DNA from: Bordetella parapertussis
GTDB lineage: Bacteria > Pseudomonadota > Gammaproteobacteria > Burkholderiales > SG8-41
DNA length: 64,000 bases
Assembly: GCA_945861275.1 (NCBI GenBank)
Contig: CAMATZ010000002.1
Span: 136,300 to 200,299 of the forward strand
Direction: 5' to 3'
Part shown: positions 1-10,747 of the stretch, piece after piece
Layout: the number at the start of each line of letters is the position of its first letter
Position numbering within the stretch: the first letter of the stretch is position 1
Notes under the pieces: generated by a model
Told to the model about the DNA's origin: nothing
Database searches by the model: none
What the model saw: the letters and a program-made list of their open reading frames with translations, nothing else
Program-made: the position numbers and the translations under genes

Positions 1-956
1 TTGCGATCGGCCAGAAAGCCTCGTCGATCAAGAACGTGATCCGCAAGCTCGAAGAACATGGCGCTATGGCCTACACCATTGTGGTGGCTGCAACCGCTTC
101 CGAGTCTGCCGCGATGCAGTTTATTGCGCCCTACTCCGGCTGCACTATGGGCGAATACTTTCGCGACCGCGGCCAGGACGCGCTGATTATTTATGACGAC
201 CTGACCAAGCAAGCCTGGGCCTATCGTCAGGTGTCGCTGCTGCTGCGCCGTCCGCCGGGCCGCGAAGCCTATCCCGGTGATGTGTTCTATTTGCACTCAC
301 GCCTGCTGGAGCGCGCCGCGCGCGTCAATGTGGCTTATGTTGAAGCCTTTACCAAAGGCGCGGTCAAAGGCAAAACCGGATCGTTGACCGCGCTGCCGGT
401 GATTGAAACGCAGGCCGGCGATGTGACCGCATTCGTGCCGACCAACGTGATATCGATTACCGACGGGCAGATCTTCCTGGAGACCGACCTGTTCAACGCC
501 GGTATCCGCCCCGCCATCAACGCCGGTATTTCGGTATCGCGCGTGGGCGGCGCTGCGCAGACCAAGATCGTCAAGAAACTCGGCGGCGGCGTGCGTCTGG
601 CGCTGGCGCAGTATCGCGAGCTGGCGGCGTTCGCACAATTTGCCTCCGACCTCGACGAAACCACGCGCAAGCAGCTGGAGCGCGGCCGCATGGTCACCGA
701 ACTCATGAAGCAGCCGCAATATGAGCCGCTGCAAGTGTGGGAAATGTCGCTGACTTTGTTCGCAGTCAGCGGCGGTTACTTCGACGACATCGACGTGAAA
801 AAAGCGTTGGCGGCGGAGCGTTCCCTGCGCGACACCATCAAGAGCAAGTACGGTGATCTGGTACAGCGCATTGAAGAGACCAAGGATTTGACCAAGGATG
901 ACGAAGCGAAGCTCAACGACGCGGTCAAGGACTGGAAGCAGAACGGCTCGTACTAA
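1..956 (+). CDS. atpA: ATP synthase F1 subunit alpha, 3' part
   Basis: The window opens inside this gene; the reading frame runs from base 3 ([12 protein letters not shown]) to TAA at 954-956, giving about 317 C-terminal residues of a protein normally near 513. Alpha carries the non-catalytic nucleotide sites of the F1 head at the inner face of the cytoplasmic membrane. The alpha/beta family signature [13 protein letters not shown] is visible around bases 511-550, followed by the helical C-terminal domain ending in KDWKQNGSY. The P-loop lies upstream of the window. atpG follows 47 bp later on the same strand, so this is the end of the usual atp operon. Identification is secure; only the 5' half is missing because of the window edge. 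Confidence 0.97.
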   Translation, partial: AIGQKASSIKNVIRKLEEHGAMAYTIVVAATASESAAMQFIAPYSGCTMGEYFRDRGQDALIIYDDLTKQAWAYRQVSLLLRRPPGREAYPGDVFYLHSRLLERAARVNVAYVEAFTKGAVKGKTGSLTALPVIETQAGDVTAFVPTNVISITDGQIFLETDLFNAGIRPAINAGISVSRVGGAAQTKIVKKLGGGVRLALAQYRELAAFAQFASDLDETTRKQLERGRMVTELMKQPQYEPLQVWEMSLTLFAVSGGYFDDIDVKKALAAERSLRDTIKSKYGDLVQRIEETKDLTKDDEAKLNDAVKDWKQNGSY

Positions 957-983
957 GTTGCAGAACCTCTGTTAAATACTGTT

Positions 984-1003
984 ATAAAACAAATACTTAT
1001 ATC
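984..1003 (+). repeat. AT-rich dispersed motif, copy upstream of atpG
   Basis: ATAAAACAAATACTTATA lies directly before the atpG ATG (1004) in otherwise GC-rich DNA. It shares the core AAACAAATACTTA with copies elsewhere in the window. No clear Shine-Dalgarno sequence separates it from the start codon. Confidence 0.5.
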
Positions 1004-1867
1004 ATGGCTGGCTCCAAGGAAATCCGCACCAAGATCAAGAGCGTGCAAAACACGCGCAAGATCACCAAGGCTATGGAAATGGTCGCGGCCTCCAAAATGC
1101 GCAAGGCGCAGGAGCGCATGCGCACGGCACGCCCCTACGCGGAAAAAATCCGCAATGTCGCCGCGCACATCAGTCATGCAAATCCGGAGTACCGGCATCC
1201 GTATCTGGTGGATCGCAATTCAGTCAAGCGCATCGGCATCATCGTCATCACCACCGACAAGGGATTGTGTGGCGGCCTGAATACCAACATTCTGCGTCTT
1301 GCGCTGAACAAGATGAAAGAATGGGAAACAGAAGGCGAAGAAATCGAAGTTTGCGCCATCGGCAACAAGGGTCTGGGTTTTATGCAGCGGCTGGGCGCGA
1401 ATATTATTTCGCAGATTACCGGTCTGGGTGACCGCCCGCAGATGGAAAAGCTGATCGGCGCGGTGAAGATCATGCTCGACGGCTACACGCAGGATCGCTT
1501 CGACCGTTTGATGATTTTCAACACGCGCTTCGTCAATACCATGAAGCAGGAACCGGTGATGGAGCAGTTGCTGCCGCTGGTGGGCGATGCGCTGGGCGCA
1601 CCGGAAGGCAATTGGGATTACATCTACGAGCCCGACGCAAGAGTGGTTTTGGAGCAAGTGCTCACGCGCTACATCGAAGCACTGATTTATCAGGCGGTGA
1701 CCGAGAATATGGCATCCGAACAATCGGCGCGCATGGTGGCGATGAAGGCCGCGTCCGATAACGCGGCGACGGTGATCGACGAACTGACGCTGATTTACAA
1801 CAAGTCGCGCCAGGCGAGTATTACCAAGGAATTGTCCGAAATTGTCGCCGGCGCGGCAGCAGTGTAA
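1004..1867 (+). CDS. atpG: ATP synthase F1 subunit gamma
   Basis: A 287-residue protein, the usual length for bacterial gamma. It forms the central rotating shaft that couples proton flow through F0 to catalysis in the alpha3beta3 head. The N-terminal shaft helix ([18 protein letters not shown]), a central Rossmann-like region and the C-terminal helix with the gamma signature ([14 protein letters not shown]) are all present. It starts at ATG 1004, immediately after an AT-rich stretch and without an obvious Shine-Dalgarno sequence, so translation may be coupled to atpA. atpD follows after 45 bp with the spacer motif AGGACACGACG before its ATG. Confidence 0.97.
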   Translation: MAGSKEIRTKIKSVQNTRKITKAMEMVAASKMRKAQERMRTARPYAEKIRNVAAHISHANPEYRHPYLVDRNSVKRIGIIVITTDKGLCGGLNTNILRLALNKMKEWETEGEEIEVCAIGNKGLGFMQRLGANIISQITGLGDRPQMEKLIGAVKIMLDGYTQDRFDRLMIFNTRFVNTMKQEPVMEQLLPLVGDALGAPEGNWDYIYEPDARVVLEQVLTRYIEALIYQAVTENMASEQSARMVAMKAASDNAATVIDELTLIYNKSRQASITKELSEIVAGAAAV

Positions 1868-1903
1868 TGATTAACAGCAACGGCTTTTAAAGTTTCTTAT
1901 TAG

Positions 1904-3309
<1,406 letters not shown>

Positions 3310-3310
<1 letters not shown>

Positions 3311-3425
3311 TGAGGCGTGAATACGTGAAGGGTGAAGAGTGAAGGGGCGAAGCGCCCGCGGATCATCACCACTACTCTTCACCCTTCACTCTTCACCCTT
3401 CACTCTTCACCCTTCACTCTTCACC
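3310..3425. repeat. Inverted heptamer repeat between atpD and atpC
   Basis: Left arm about 3310-3348 carries GTGAAGG/GTGAAGA units. Right arm about 3373-3425 carries the complementary type as a near-exact 14-bp tandem (CTCTTCACCCTTCA, about 3.5 copies). The arms can pair into a long imperfect hairpin inside the atp transcript. The atpC Shine-Dalgarno (AGGA at about 3426) lies just past the right arm. It belongs to the same family as the repeats near 24.4, 31.4/31.9, 37.0, 39.6 and 56.6 kb. Confidence 0.85.
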
Positions 3426-3435
3426 AGGACTTAAA

Positions 3436-3858
3436 ATGGCCAACACTTTGCACGTAGACGTCGTCAGCGCCGAAGAGCAAATTTACTCCGGCGAAGCGGA
3501 GTTCGTGGTGCTGCCCGGCGAAGCGGGCGAGCTCGGCATTTACCCACGCCACACGCCGTTGATCACGCGTATCAAAGCAGGCGCGGTGCGCATCAAAGTA
3601 CCGGGTCAGGCCGAAGAAGAATTCGTGTTCGTCGCGGGTGGCGTACTGGAAGTGCAGCCCAAAGTGGTGACGGTGCTGGCCGATACCGCGATACGCGGCA
3701 AGGATTTAGACGAGGCCAAGGCAACCGAAGCGCTCAAGCAGAACGAGGAAGCGCGCAAGAACGCACAGAGCAAGCAGGAAATAGCAACTGTCGAGGCTGA
3801 ATTCGCAGTATTAGCAGCGCAACTGGCGGCTATCCGAAAGCTGCGTGCAAAGCGATGA
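3436..3858 (+). CDS. atpC: ATP synthase F1 subunit epsilon
   Basis: 140 residues. Epsilon is the regulatory and coupling subunit at the foot of the gamma shaft and can inhibit ATP hydrolysis. The N-terminal beta-sandwich shows the family pattern [17 protein letters not shown], followed by a helical hairpin rich in Glu and Ala ([18 protein letters not shown]) that ends at KLRAKR. It starts at ATG 3436 behind AGGACTTAAA. It is the last gene of the operon; the 125 bp before it are mostly heptamer repeat, an unusual insertion for this junction. A rho-independent terminator follows. Confidence 0.97.
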   Translation: MANTLHVDVVSAEEQIYSGEAEFVVLPGEAGELGIYPRHTPLITRIKAGAVRIKVPGQAEEEFVFVAGGVLEVQPKVVTVLADTAIRGKDLDEAKATEALKQNEEARKNAQSKQEIATVEAEFAVLAAQLAAIRKLRAKR

Positions 3859-3881
3859 TTTCATATGGATGTATAGCAAAA

Positions 3882-3909
3882 GAGGCGGCTTTTAGCTGCC
3901 TCTTTTTTT
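3882..3909 (+). terminator. Terminator of the atp operon
   Basis: A 9-bp stem (GAGGCGGCT / AGCTGCCTC, one G-U pair) with loop TTT is followed by seven T residues at 3903-3909. It lies 24 bp after the atpC stop. Confidence 0.9.
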
Positions 3910-3944
3910 GGGTGCGAAAGAATTGTATCCGCTAAGCTAAACGT

Positions 3945-5462
3945 ATGACCAGCATTCCTGCCCAAGTTGATTTGTTAGTCGTAGGCGGCGGCATCAATGG
4001 CGTCGGTATTGCGCGTGATGCGGCGGGACGCGGCCTCAAAGTGTTGCTGTGCGAGCAGCACGATCTCGCGCAGCACACCTCGTCCGCCAGCAGCAAGCTG
4101 GTGCATGGGGGCTTGCGTTATCTCGAGCAGTTCGAATTCCGCCTGGTGTCCGAATCGCTGGGCGAGCGCGAAGTGTTGTTGGGCGCAGCACCGCATATCG
4201 TGCATCCGATGCGCTTTGTGATGCCGCATGTGCCGGAGCTGCGACCGGCATGGATGATACGTGCGGGCTTGTTTCTGTATGACTATCTCGCACGCCGCGA
4301 TACGCTGCCCGGCTCGCACCGCATTGATTTGCGCGCGCCGCCGTACCGGGACGGACTGAAACCCGGGTTATCCACCGGCTTTATCTACTCCGATTGCTGG
4401 GTGGACGATGCGCGCTTGGTGATCGCCAACGCGCGCGCTGCCGCCGATCTCGGCGCGACGGTTTTGACGCGCACCCGCTGCACCACCGCACGCAGAGATG
4501 GCGCACTGTGGCGCGTGACTTTGCAACCCGAAAACGCGGCGCCGGTAGAGCTAAGCTGCCGCGCGCTGGTCAATGCCAGCGGCCCGTGGGCAAAACAATT
4601 TATCAATGAAAACATGTGCTTAACCACAACCTTCGGACTGAAGCTGGTTAAGGGCAGCCATATCGTGGTGCCGCGTCTCTACGCTGGAGAACACGCGTTC
4701 ATACTGCAAAACGACGATCGGCGGGTGGTGTTTGTTTATCCCTACGAGCGGCACTACACGCTCATCGGCACCACCGATGTTGAACATGACGATGAACCGG
4801 GCGATTGCGCGGCCAGCGCCGACGAGGTCGACTATCTGTGCCGCGCCGCCAATCGCTACTTTGTGCGCACGCTGACCGCTGCAGATGTAGTGTGGCGCTA
4901 CAGCGGCGTGCGGCCGTTGTTCGATGACGGCGCGAAGAACGTATCGAAAATAACGCGCGACTACACCCTGCGTGTTGATGGCGATACGCAGGACGCGCCG
5001 GCGCTCTCGGTGTTCGGTGGCAAGATCACCACTTACCGCAAACTCGCGGAACACGCACTGGAAAAACTGGCGGACTGGTTTCCGCACATGAAGCCGCCAT
5101 GGACAGACCAGGCACAATTACCCGGCGGGGGGCTGAAGGGATTGTCTGTGAACGAGTACGTCGAGCAAGTCCATGCCGGGCGCCCCGGAATCCCTCGGGT
5201 ACAAATCGACGCGCTGGTTCGCCGCCATGGTGACGCGACACCGGCGCTACTGGGTGACGCCAAAACGCTTACTGATTGTGGTCTACACTTCGGCTATACA
5301 CTTTATGCCAACGAGGTGGACTACCTTTGTAAACATGAGTGGGCGCTCACGGCAGAGGATGTGTTGTGGCGCCGAACCAAGTGCGGGCTGCATTTAAATT
5401 CGCAGCAAAAACAAGCGCTTGAGACTTATTTTACGAATTTTAGTGCGGCGGCTGTGCGATAA
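3945..5462 (+). CDS. glpD: Aerobic glycerol-3-phosphate dehydrogenase
   Basis: 505 residues, normal for GlpD. It is an FAD enzyme of the cytoplasmic membrane surface that oxidises sn-glycerol 3-phosphate to dihydroxyacetone phosphate and passes electrons to quinone. The FAD-binding dinucleotide motif GGGINGVG lies at residues 14-21, followed by the substrate and FAD region SSASSKLVHGGLRYLE. The C-terminal part holds IGTTDVEHDD and FGGKITTYRKLAE, typical of the family. The start is ATG 3945, 35 bp past the atp terminator. glmU begins 9 bp after the stop, so the two may be cotranscribed, although the pathways are unrelated. Confidence 0.95.
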   Translation: MTSIPAQVDLLVVGGGINGVGIARDAAGRGLKVLLCEQHDLAQHTSSASSKLVHGGLRYLEQFEFRLVSESLGEREVLLGAAPHIVHPMRFVMPHVPELRPAWMIRAGLFLYDYLARRDTLPGSHRIDLRAPPYRDGLKPGLSTGFIYSDCWVDDARLVIANARAAADLGATVLTRTRCTTARRDGALWRVTLQPENAAPVELSCRALVNASGPWAKQFINENMCLTTTFGLKLVKGSHIVVPRLYAGEHAFILQNDDRRVVFVYPYERHYTLIGTTDVEHDDEPGDCAASADEVDYLCRAANRYFVRTLTAADVVWRYSGVRPLFDDGAKNVSKITRDYTLRVDGDTQDAPALSVFGGKITTYRKLAEHALEKLADWFPHMKPPWTDQAQLPGGGLKGLSVNEYVEQVHAGRPGIPRVQIDALVRRHGDATPALLGDAKTLTDCGLHFGYTLYANEVDYLCKHEWALTAEDVLWRRTKCGLHLNSQQKQALETYFTNFSAAAVR

Positions 5463-5471
5463 TACTTTTCT

Positions 5472-6836
5472 ATGTCACTTAATGTCGTTGTGCTGGCCGC
5501 GGGACAGGGCAAGCGCATGCATTCCAACCTGCCCAAGGGGCTGCATTTGCTGGCAGGACGCCCCTTGTTGGCGTATGTGCTAGACGCCGCACGCGCCTTG
5601 TCGCCGGCAAAAATCATCGTGGTTACCGGCCATGAAGCCGCGCTGGTGCGAGCAGCTTTCGCCGCGCCGGATGTCGTTTTTGTGAATCAAACGCCACAGC
5701 TGGGTACGGGCCACGCCATACAGCAGGCGGCAGGCGAACTTTTGCCGGGCGGCAAGACGCTGGTGTTGCTGGGTGACGTGCCCCTGATTCAGGCGTCTAC
5801 GCTAAAGCCGTTGGTTGAGGGCGCCGTCAATCGTGTGTCGATGCTGACCGCGTTGCTGGAGGATACGCAAGGCTATGGCAGGGTGGTGCGCGATGCGCGC
5901 AAAAAAGTGAAGCGCGTGGTCGAACAAAAAGATGCCACGCGGGTGCAGCTCAAAATTCGCGAAATCAATACCGGCATCTTTTGTTATCCTACCGCGCGCC
6001 TTGCGCCATGGCTGGGCCGGCTTAAGAACCATAATGTGCAGGGCGAGTACTACATTACCGACGTGTTGCCGATGGCGATAAAGGCAGGCGTGCCGGTCGA
6101 AGGCGTGCTCTGCAACGACGCCGCACAGGTTGAGGGCGTCAACAACCGTATGCAGCTGGCGCGGCTTGAACGTCTGCATCAACAACGGTTAGCCGCACGT
6201 TTAATTGAGCAAGGCGTGGCCATCGCCGACCCCGCGCGCATGGATGTGCGCGGCGATCTTAGCTGCGGCCACGATGTCGCCATCGATATCGGCTGCATCT
6301 TTGAGGGTCATGTAAAGCTGGGCGACGGCGTACGGGTATACGCGTACTGTGTGTTGCGTGATGTTGAAATTGCCGCGGGCACGCACATAGAGTCGTTTAC
6401 CCATCTGGCGCAAGCCACGATAGGCAAGAATTGCCGTATCGGCCCTTATGCGCGCATACGGCCCGACACGCAGCTCGCGGACGACGTGCATATCGGCAAT
6501 TTCGTCGAAGTGAAAGCCAGCGAAATCGGCAATGGCTCCAAGGCGAATCATCTGGCATACATCGGCGACACCACGGTCGGCCGCAATGTTAACGTCGGCG
6601 CGGGCACCATTACCTGCAATTACGATGGCGTGAACAAACACCGTACGATCATTGAAGACGATGTGTTTATTGGGTCCGATACGCAGTTGGTCGCGCCCGT
6701 CACCGTGCGGCGGGGTGCAACCATAGGTGCTGGTGCGACTATCACCAAAGAAGCGCCTGCCGGCCAGCTGACCCTATCGCGCGCCAAGCAGGTTTCCCTT
6801 CCAGACTGGAAACGGCCGCTAAAAAAACGTGCATGA
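5472..6836 (+). CDS. glmU: Bifunctional GlcNAc-1-P uridyltransferase / GlcN-1-P acetyltransferase
   Basis: 454 residues, the usual GlmU length. The N-terminal pyrophosphorylase domain (about 1-230) has the nucleotide motif [18 protein letters not shown]. The C-terminal half is a left-handed beta helix with hexapeptide repeats ([15 protein letters not shown]) and the acetyltransferase region [15 protein letters not shown]. It makes UDP-GlcNAc for peptidoglycan and lipid A in the cytoplasm. It stands directly before glmS, so both ends of the hexosamine pathway are paired. The start is ATG 5472, overlapping no other gene. Confidence 0.97.
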   Translation: MSLNVVVLAAGQGKRMHSNLPKGLHLLAGRPLLAYVLDAARALSPAKIIVVTGHEAALVRAAFAAPDVVFVNQTPQLGTGHAIQQAAGELLPGGKTLVLLGDVPLIQASTLKPLVEGAVNRVSMLTALLEDTQGYGRVVRDARKKVKRVVEQKDATRVQLKIREINTGIFCYPTARLAPWLGRLKNHNVQGEYYITDVLPMAIKAGVPVEGVLCNDAAQVEGVNNRMQLARLERLHQQRLAARLIEQGVAIADPARMDVRGDLSCGHDVAIDIGCIFEGHVKLGDGVRVYAYCVLRDVEIAAGTHIESFTHLAQATIGKNCRIGPYARIRPDTQLADDVHIGNFVEVKASEIGNGSKANHLAYIGDTTVGRNVNVGAGTITCNYDGVNKHRTIIEDDVFIGSDTQLVAPVTVRRGATIGAGATITKEAPAGQLTLSRAKQVSLPDWKRPLKKRA

Positions 6837-6876
6837 CCACGGCGCGGGCAGCCGTTGCAACTCATCGGGATTTCTC

Positions 6877-8718
6877 ATGTGCGGAATTGTAGGCGTGGCC
6901 TCCACGCGAAACAGCGTCGATATACTGATCGGTGGTATCCGCAAGCTCGAATATCGCGGCTACGATTCAACCGGTATTGCCTATGTCACTGGCGAGCGTT
7001 TGACGCGCTTGCGCTCCACCGGGCGCGTGGCGCATCTCGATGAACTGGTGAAAAACAAGAAAGTCGTTGTGCTGACCGGTCTTGCGCACACGCGTTGGGC
7101 GACGCACGGCAAACCCTCGGAAGTTAATGCGCACCCGCATTTTTCCATCCGCGCAGGCCTGGAAATCGGCATCGTGCACAACGGCATCGTTGAAAATCAC
7201 GAGGTTCTGCGCACACGCATGAAGGCCAAAGGCTACCGCTTTACCTCGCAGACCGACACCGAAGTGATGGTGCACCATGTGCATTCGCTGGTGGCGGCCG
7301 GCCTGTCACTTTTCGCGGCGGTGCAAAAAGCCAGCAGTTCCTGGGACGGCGCATATGCGGTCGGATTTGTCTCGAATCAGGAGCCGCAAGTGGTGGTCGG
7401 CGCACGCAAAGGCTCGCCGCTGCTGGTGGGACTGGGCAAAAATGAAAATTTTCTGGCGTCGGACGCCAGCGCCATACTCGCGCGCACGCGCGACATGGTT
7501 TATTTGCATGAAGGCGACGTGGTAGAGCTGCGCCCGGATCGCGTATCGATTTGCGACGCACGCAGCAAAGCTGTCCGGCGCACCACCACGCGCAGCCAGC
7601 TCAATGCCGATGCCGCCGACCTGGGCCGCTACCAGCACTACATGCAAAAAGAAATATTCGAGCAGCCGGGCGCTATCGCCAATACCCTGGAAATGGTGAT
7701 GAACGCACGTTCGCTGCACCCCAATTTGTTTGGCGTGCCCGCCGAAAAAATATTTAGCAAAACCCACAATATACTGATACTCGCCTGCGGCACAAGCTAT
7801 CACGCGGGTTTGGTGGCGCGCAATTGGCTGGAAGCCATCGCCGGCATTTCAACCAGCGTGGAAATTGCCAGCGAGTACCGTTACCGCGACCCGGTGGCCA
7901 CCCGCGGCACGCTGGTGATTACGATTTCGCAATCGGGGGAGACTGCTGATACGCTGGCCGCGCTCAAACATGCGCAGGCGCTGGGGTTAAAAGATACGCT
8001 GACCATCTGCAACGTGCCTGAATCAGCGTTGATCCGGCAATCAAAGCTGCGCTTTCTAACGCGCGCGGGACCGGAAATCGGCGTCGCCTCCACCAAAGCA
8101 TTTACCACGCAACTGGCCGCATTGTTTGTGCTGACGCTGGTGCTGGCCAAACAACGCAGTCGCCTCACCGCAAAGCAGGAGGGCGATTTTCTGGCGGCAT
8201 TACGGCATCTGCCGCGTGCGATGGAATCGGTGCTGTCGGTGGAGCCGCAGATTGCAAAATGGGCGCGGCGTTTTAAAAACAAAAACCATGCGTTATTTCT
8301 CGGGCGCGGCCTGCATTTCCCGATCGCCATGGAGGGCGCGTTAAAGCTGAAGGAAATCTCCTACATCCACGCGGAAGCTTACGCCGCAGGCGAGTTGAAG
8401 CACGGCCCGCTGGCGCTGGTGGACGAAGACATGCCGGTGATCACCGTTGCGCCCAACGACCAATTGCTGGAAAAACTCAAATCCAATTTGCAGGAAGTTA
8501 GCGCGCGCGGCGGCGAGCTTTACGTGTTTGCCGACAAAGGCGCCCGCATAACACAAGGCCCGCGACTGCACGCGATTGAACTGGCTGATCACGCCGGACC
8601 GCTGTCACCCATACTGCATGTAATACCCCTGCAACTACTGGCGTATCATGTGGCGTTATTAAAAAACACCGATGTGGATAAACCGCGCAACCTCGCGAAA
8701 TCGGTGACGGTGGAGTAA
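6877..8718 (+). CDS. glmS: Glutamine-fructose-6-phosphate aminotransferase (isomerizing)
   Basis: 613 residues from ATG 6877. This start is chosen because the mature enzyme must begin with the catalytic Cys of MCGIVGV; a longer in-frame start at 6829 would bury that Cys and overlap glmU. The protein has an N-terminal Ntn glutamine amidotransferase domain (about 1-240) and two SIS isomerase domains ([29 protein letters not shown]). The C-terminal KSVTVE is the conserved tail. It makes glucosamine 6-phosphate from fructose 6-phosphate and glutamine. It lies 40 bp after glmU and converges on the dsbA-like gene with a 14-bp gap. Confidence 0.97.
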   Translation: MCGIVGVASTRNSVDILIGGIRKLEYRGYDSTGIAYVTGERLTRLRSTGRVAHLDELVKNKKVVVLTGLAHTRWATHGKPSEVNAHPHFSIRAGLEIGIVHNGIVENHEVLRTRMKAKGYRFTSQTDTEVMVHHVHSLVAAGLSLFAAVQKASSSWDGAYAVGFVSNQEPQVVVGARKGSPLLVGLGKNENFLASDASAILARTRDMVYLHEGDVVELRPDRVSICDARSKAVRRTTTRSQLNADAADLGRYQHYMQKEIFEQPGAIANTLEMVMNARSLHPNLFGVPAEKIFSKTHNILILACGTSYHAGLVARNWLEAIAGISTSVEIASEYRYRDPVATRGTLVITISQSGETADTLAALKHAQALGLKDTLTICNVPESALIRQSKLRFLTRAGPEIGVASTKAFTTQLAALFVLTLVLAKQRSRLTAKQEGDFLAALRHLPRAMESVLSVEPQIAKWARRFKNKNHALFLGRGLHFPIAMEGALKLKEISYIHAEAYAAGELKHGPLALVDEDMPVITVAPNDQLLEKLKSNLQEVSARGGELYVFADKGARITQGPRLHAIELADHAGPLSPILHVIPLQLLAYHVALLKNTDVDKPRNLAKSVTVE

Positions 8719-8732
8719 CCGCGGGCGAATCC

Positions 8733-9386
8733 TCAGATCTTCTTGCGGCGTGCGCGCGCCAGATTGATCAGCCCGTCTATCGTGGGCATCACGTTCTTCA
8801 ACGAACCCGCCTGCCCCCCGCCGGTTTGATAGCGGCCATCCACGACCAGCACTGGCGTGCCGCGCACATCATAATCGCGCCCCAATTCCACGGCGCGCAC
8901 CACATTATTGCGCACCGCCTGCGAGCTGTAAGCACTATCCCATTTGGGGCGATCCAGGCCGTTCGCTTCGGCCCACTTTCCCCAGGCTTCGGTGTCGGTG
9001 GCTTGCAGGCGATCGCGGTGGAAGGCTTCGAATACCTTGGTGTGCAATTGTTCCACCGCGCCCAGCGCTTCCAGCGTGTAATAAATATGCGCTTCGGGCA
9101 CCCATTCCTGGCGCAGCACCGCGGGCACGCGCCGCACCGCGACGTCGGCAGGTTTGGTTTTTTCCCACTCCGTCATAAAGGGCAGCAACTGGAAGCAGTA
9201 AGGGCAGCCGTACCAGAAAAAATCAATCACCTCGATACTATCGCCTGCAGGCGTAGCCTGCGGTGTGATGGAGCGGTAACTTTGCTCGAAGGGGCGTTCT
9301 TGCGTCTGCGCTGCGGCAACGCCGGCAAGCGCAAAACCCGCTGCGCCCGCCGCGAGACATAAAACAGCACGTCTGGAAATCGTCAT
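8733..9386 (-). CDS. dsbA: DsbA-like thiol:disulfide oxidoreductase with Tat-like signal
   Basis: 217 residues with a DsbA-type thioredoxin fold. The active site CPYC is at residues 61-64 (FFWYGCPYC) and the cis-proline loop is RGTPVLVVDGRY. The N-terminus MTISRRAVLCLAAGAAG carries two arginines before a hydrophobic stretch ending in AAA, which resembles a twin-arginine signal; that is unusual for DsbA proteins, which normally use Sec. It is expected to oxidise cysteines of exported proteins in the periplasm. It lies 14 bp downstream of a second DsbA paralogue. The two share overall design but differ in active-site dipeptide (PY against PH), so their redox strength or substrates may differ. 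Confidence 0.88.
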   Translation of the reverse strand: MTISRRAVLCLAAGAAGFALAGVAAAQTQERPFEQSYRSITPQATPAGDSIEVIDFFWYGCPYCFQLLPFMTEWEKTKPADVAVRRVPAVLRQEWVPEAHIYYTLEALGAVEQLHTKVFEAFHRDRLQATDTEAWGKWAEANGLDRPKWDSAYSSQAVRNNVVRAVELGRDYDVRGTPVLVVDGRYQTGGGQAGSLKNVMPTIDGLINLARARRKKI

Positions 9387-9400
9387 GATAAAGAGCTCCC

Positions 9401-10078
9401 TTACTTTCCTTTGCGATTGGCGCGAGCCATTGCGATTAACTGATCGACGTTTTTGAAGAAGCGCTCATAGTCAACGGCGTTCGCTTTTGGCGGCACCATC
9501 ACGGGCGCTATCAGATACCGTCCATCGACGGCGATTGACGGCGTGCCGGTCACCCCGTACGCCGAGGTGATGTCGATGGTGCGGTTCGTTTTGCTCACCA
9601 CCGAAAACGAATTGTAGGCATCGGTGAATTTCCTGACATCAATCTTTTGTGTGCCCACCCATGCGAACAGCGATTTCGGGTCTTTCACCAGCACTTTTGG
9701 ATCCAGCGTTTTGGTTTTATGAATCGCGGCAAAAACTTCAGAGTGCAATGTTTCCACCGCGCCGATGGTATCGATGGCATAAAAAGTGCGCGCAAGCTGC
9801 GTCCATGATTCTTCAAAAGCCGCCGGCTGGCTGCGAAACACCACATCGGAAGGCTTGTTCTTGAGCCACACCTTTAACGACGACTGTAGTTGAGAGCAGT
9901 GCGGGCAGGCGTACCAGAAAAACTCCAGTACCTCGATGGGCTTACCAGGTGGGGATGGTTGTGGCGGTGAGATCGCCTGATAATCCCTGCCGATCGTCAA
10001 TTGCGCCTGAGCCGCAACAGCGGTAAACGCCAAAAGCATTACCGCGGCCAGTTTGGAGAAGTAATTGAATACCTGCAT
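9401..10078 (-). CDS. dsbA: DsbA-family thiol:disulfide interchange protein
   Basis: 225 residues. The signal peptide MQVFNYFSKLAAVMLLAFTA is Sec-type, with probable cleavage after AQA. The active site CPHC is at residues 58-61, the classic DsbA dipeptide, and the cis-Pro loop is TGTPSIAVDGRYL. This is the better candidate for the main periplasmic disulfide donor. It lies downstream of the SPOR gene and argS, an order familiar from Betaproteobacteria. The following paralogue at 8733-9386 looks like a tandem duplication that has diverged. Membrane DsbB is not in the window. Confidence 0.92.
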   Translation of the reverse strand: MQVFNYFSKLAAVMLLAFTAVAAQAQLTIGRDYQAISPPQPSPPGKPIEVLEFFWYACPHCSQLQSSLKVWLKNKPSDVVFRSQPAAFEESWTQLARTFYAIDTIGAVETLHSEVFAAIHKTKTLDPKVLVKDPKSLFAWVGTQKIDVRKFTDAYNSFSVVSKTNRTIDITSAYGVTGTPSIAVDGRYLIAPVMVPPKANAVDYERFFKNVDQLIAMARANRKGK

Positions 10079-10120
10079 TTAGACAAACTCCAGAGGATGC
10101 TGTGACGACGGCGCAGCGCC

Positions 10121-10738
10121 CTACTTATCCGCTTCGCGCACCCTGACCAGCGTGGTTTCGATATTATTCTGCTTGAGAACGCCGCGCACCCGATTCAGTT
10201 CCTCGACATCGGCGTAAGGCCCTACCCGCACGCGGTGCCAGACGCCCTTCTCCGGCAAGGGTCGCGTTTGAATCGAGGCTTCGAACCCGAGCAAGGCCAG
10301 GCGCGCTTTGAGGTTGTCGGCATCGGGCGCATTCTGAAACGAACCCGCCTGCAGGAAAAACGCTTCCTTGGCGGCGGGCGTAGCCACGACTTCCGCCGGC
10401 TTGTCCGCGGCGCCGGTCGCTCGCTCGCCCTTGGTCAGCATCTCCTGGGCCGAGATTTTGGACTTGTCGCCGCTGGCCGCCGTGGAATCCGCCGCCTTTG
10501 CTTTTGCATCTTTAAGCGGGTCCACTGTTGGCGCGCCCTTGGGTGCCGGCGCCTGCGGTTTTTCCTTGAACGGATTGGGCAACTTGCTGATATACCAGGC
10601 AACGCCTAACGCTATGGTCAACCCCAGCACCAGGCCGATGAGGATGCCGACGAAGGTCGAGCCGCCGCCACCGGCAGCGTGCTTTTTACTGCCGGTTCCA
10701 TCGCGTGTGTGGGCCTGCTTGGCGGCGTGTTTACGCAT
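10121..10738 (-). CDS. SPOR-domain membrane protein, FtsN-like
   Basis: 205 residues: a short basic cytoplasmic N-terminus (MRKHAAKQAHTRDG), one membrane segment at about residues 29-51 (FVGILIGLVLGLTIALGVAW), a Pro/Ala/Lys-rich periplasmic linker, and a C-terminal SPOR domain (about 128-202, AFFLQAGSFQNAPDADNLKA to IETTLVRV). SPOR domains bind denuded glycan strands at the septum, so a role in cell division like FtsN is likely. It starts 9 bp after the argS stop and precedes the dsbA pair, suggesting one transcript. It is not called ftsN because several SPOR proteins share this architecture. Confidence 0.85.
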   Translation of the reverse strand: MRKHAAKQAHTRDGTGSKKHAAGGGGSTFVGILIGLVLGLTIALGVAWYISKLPNPFKEKPQAPAPKGAPTVDPLKDAKAKAADSTAASGDKSKISAQEMLTKGERATGAADKPAEVVATPAAKEAFFLQAGSFQNAPDADNLKARLALLGFEASIQTRPLPEKGVWHRVRVGPYADVEELNRVRGVLKQNNIETTLVRVREADK

Positions 10739-10747
10739 AGCGCTATA

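Noticed and set aside
6829..6876. Longer glmS start
   Set aside because: It would place 16 residues before the catalytic N-terminal Cys, which is incompatible with the Ntn mechanism.
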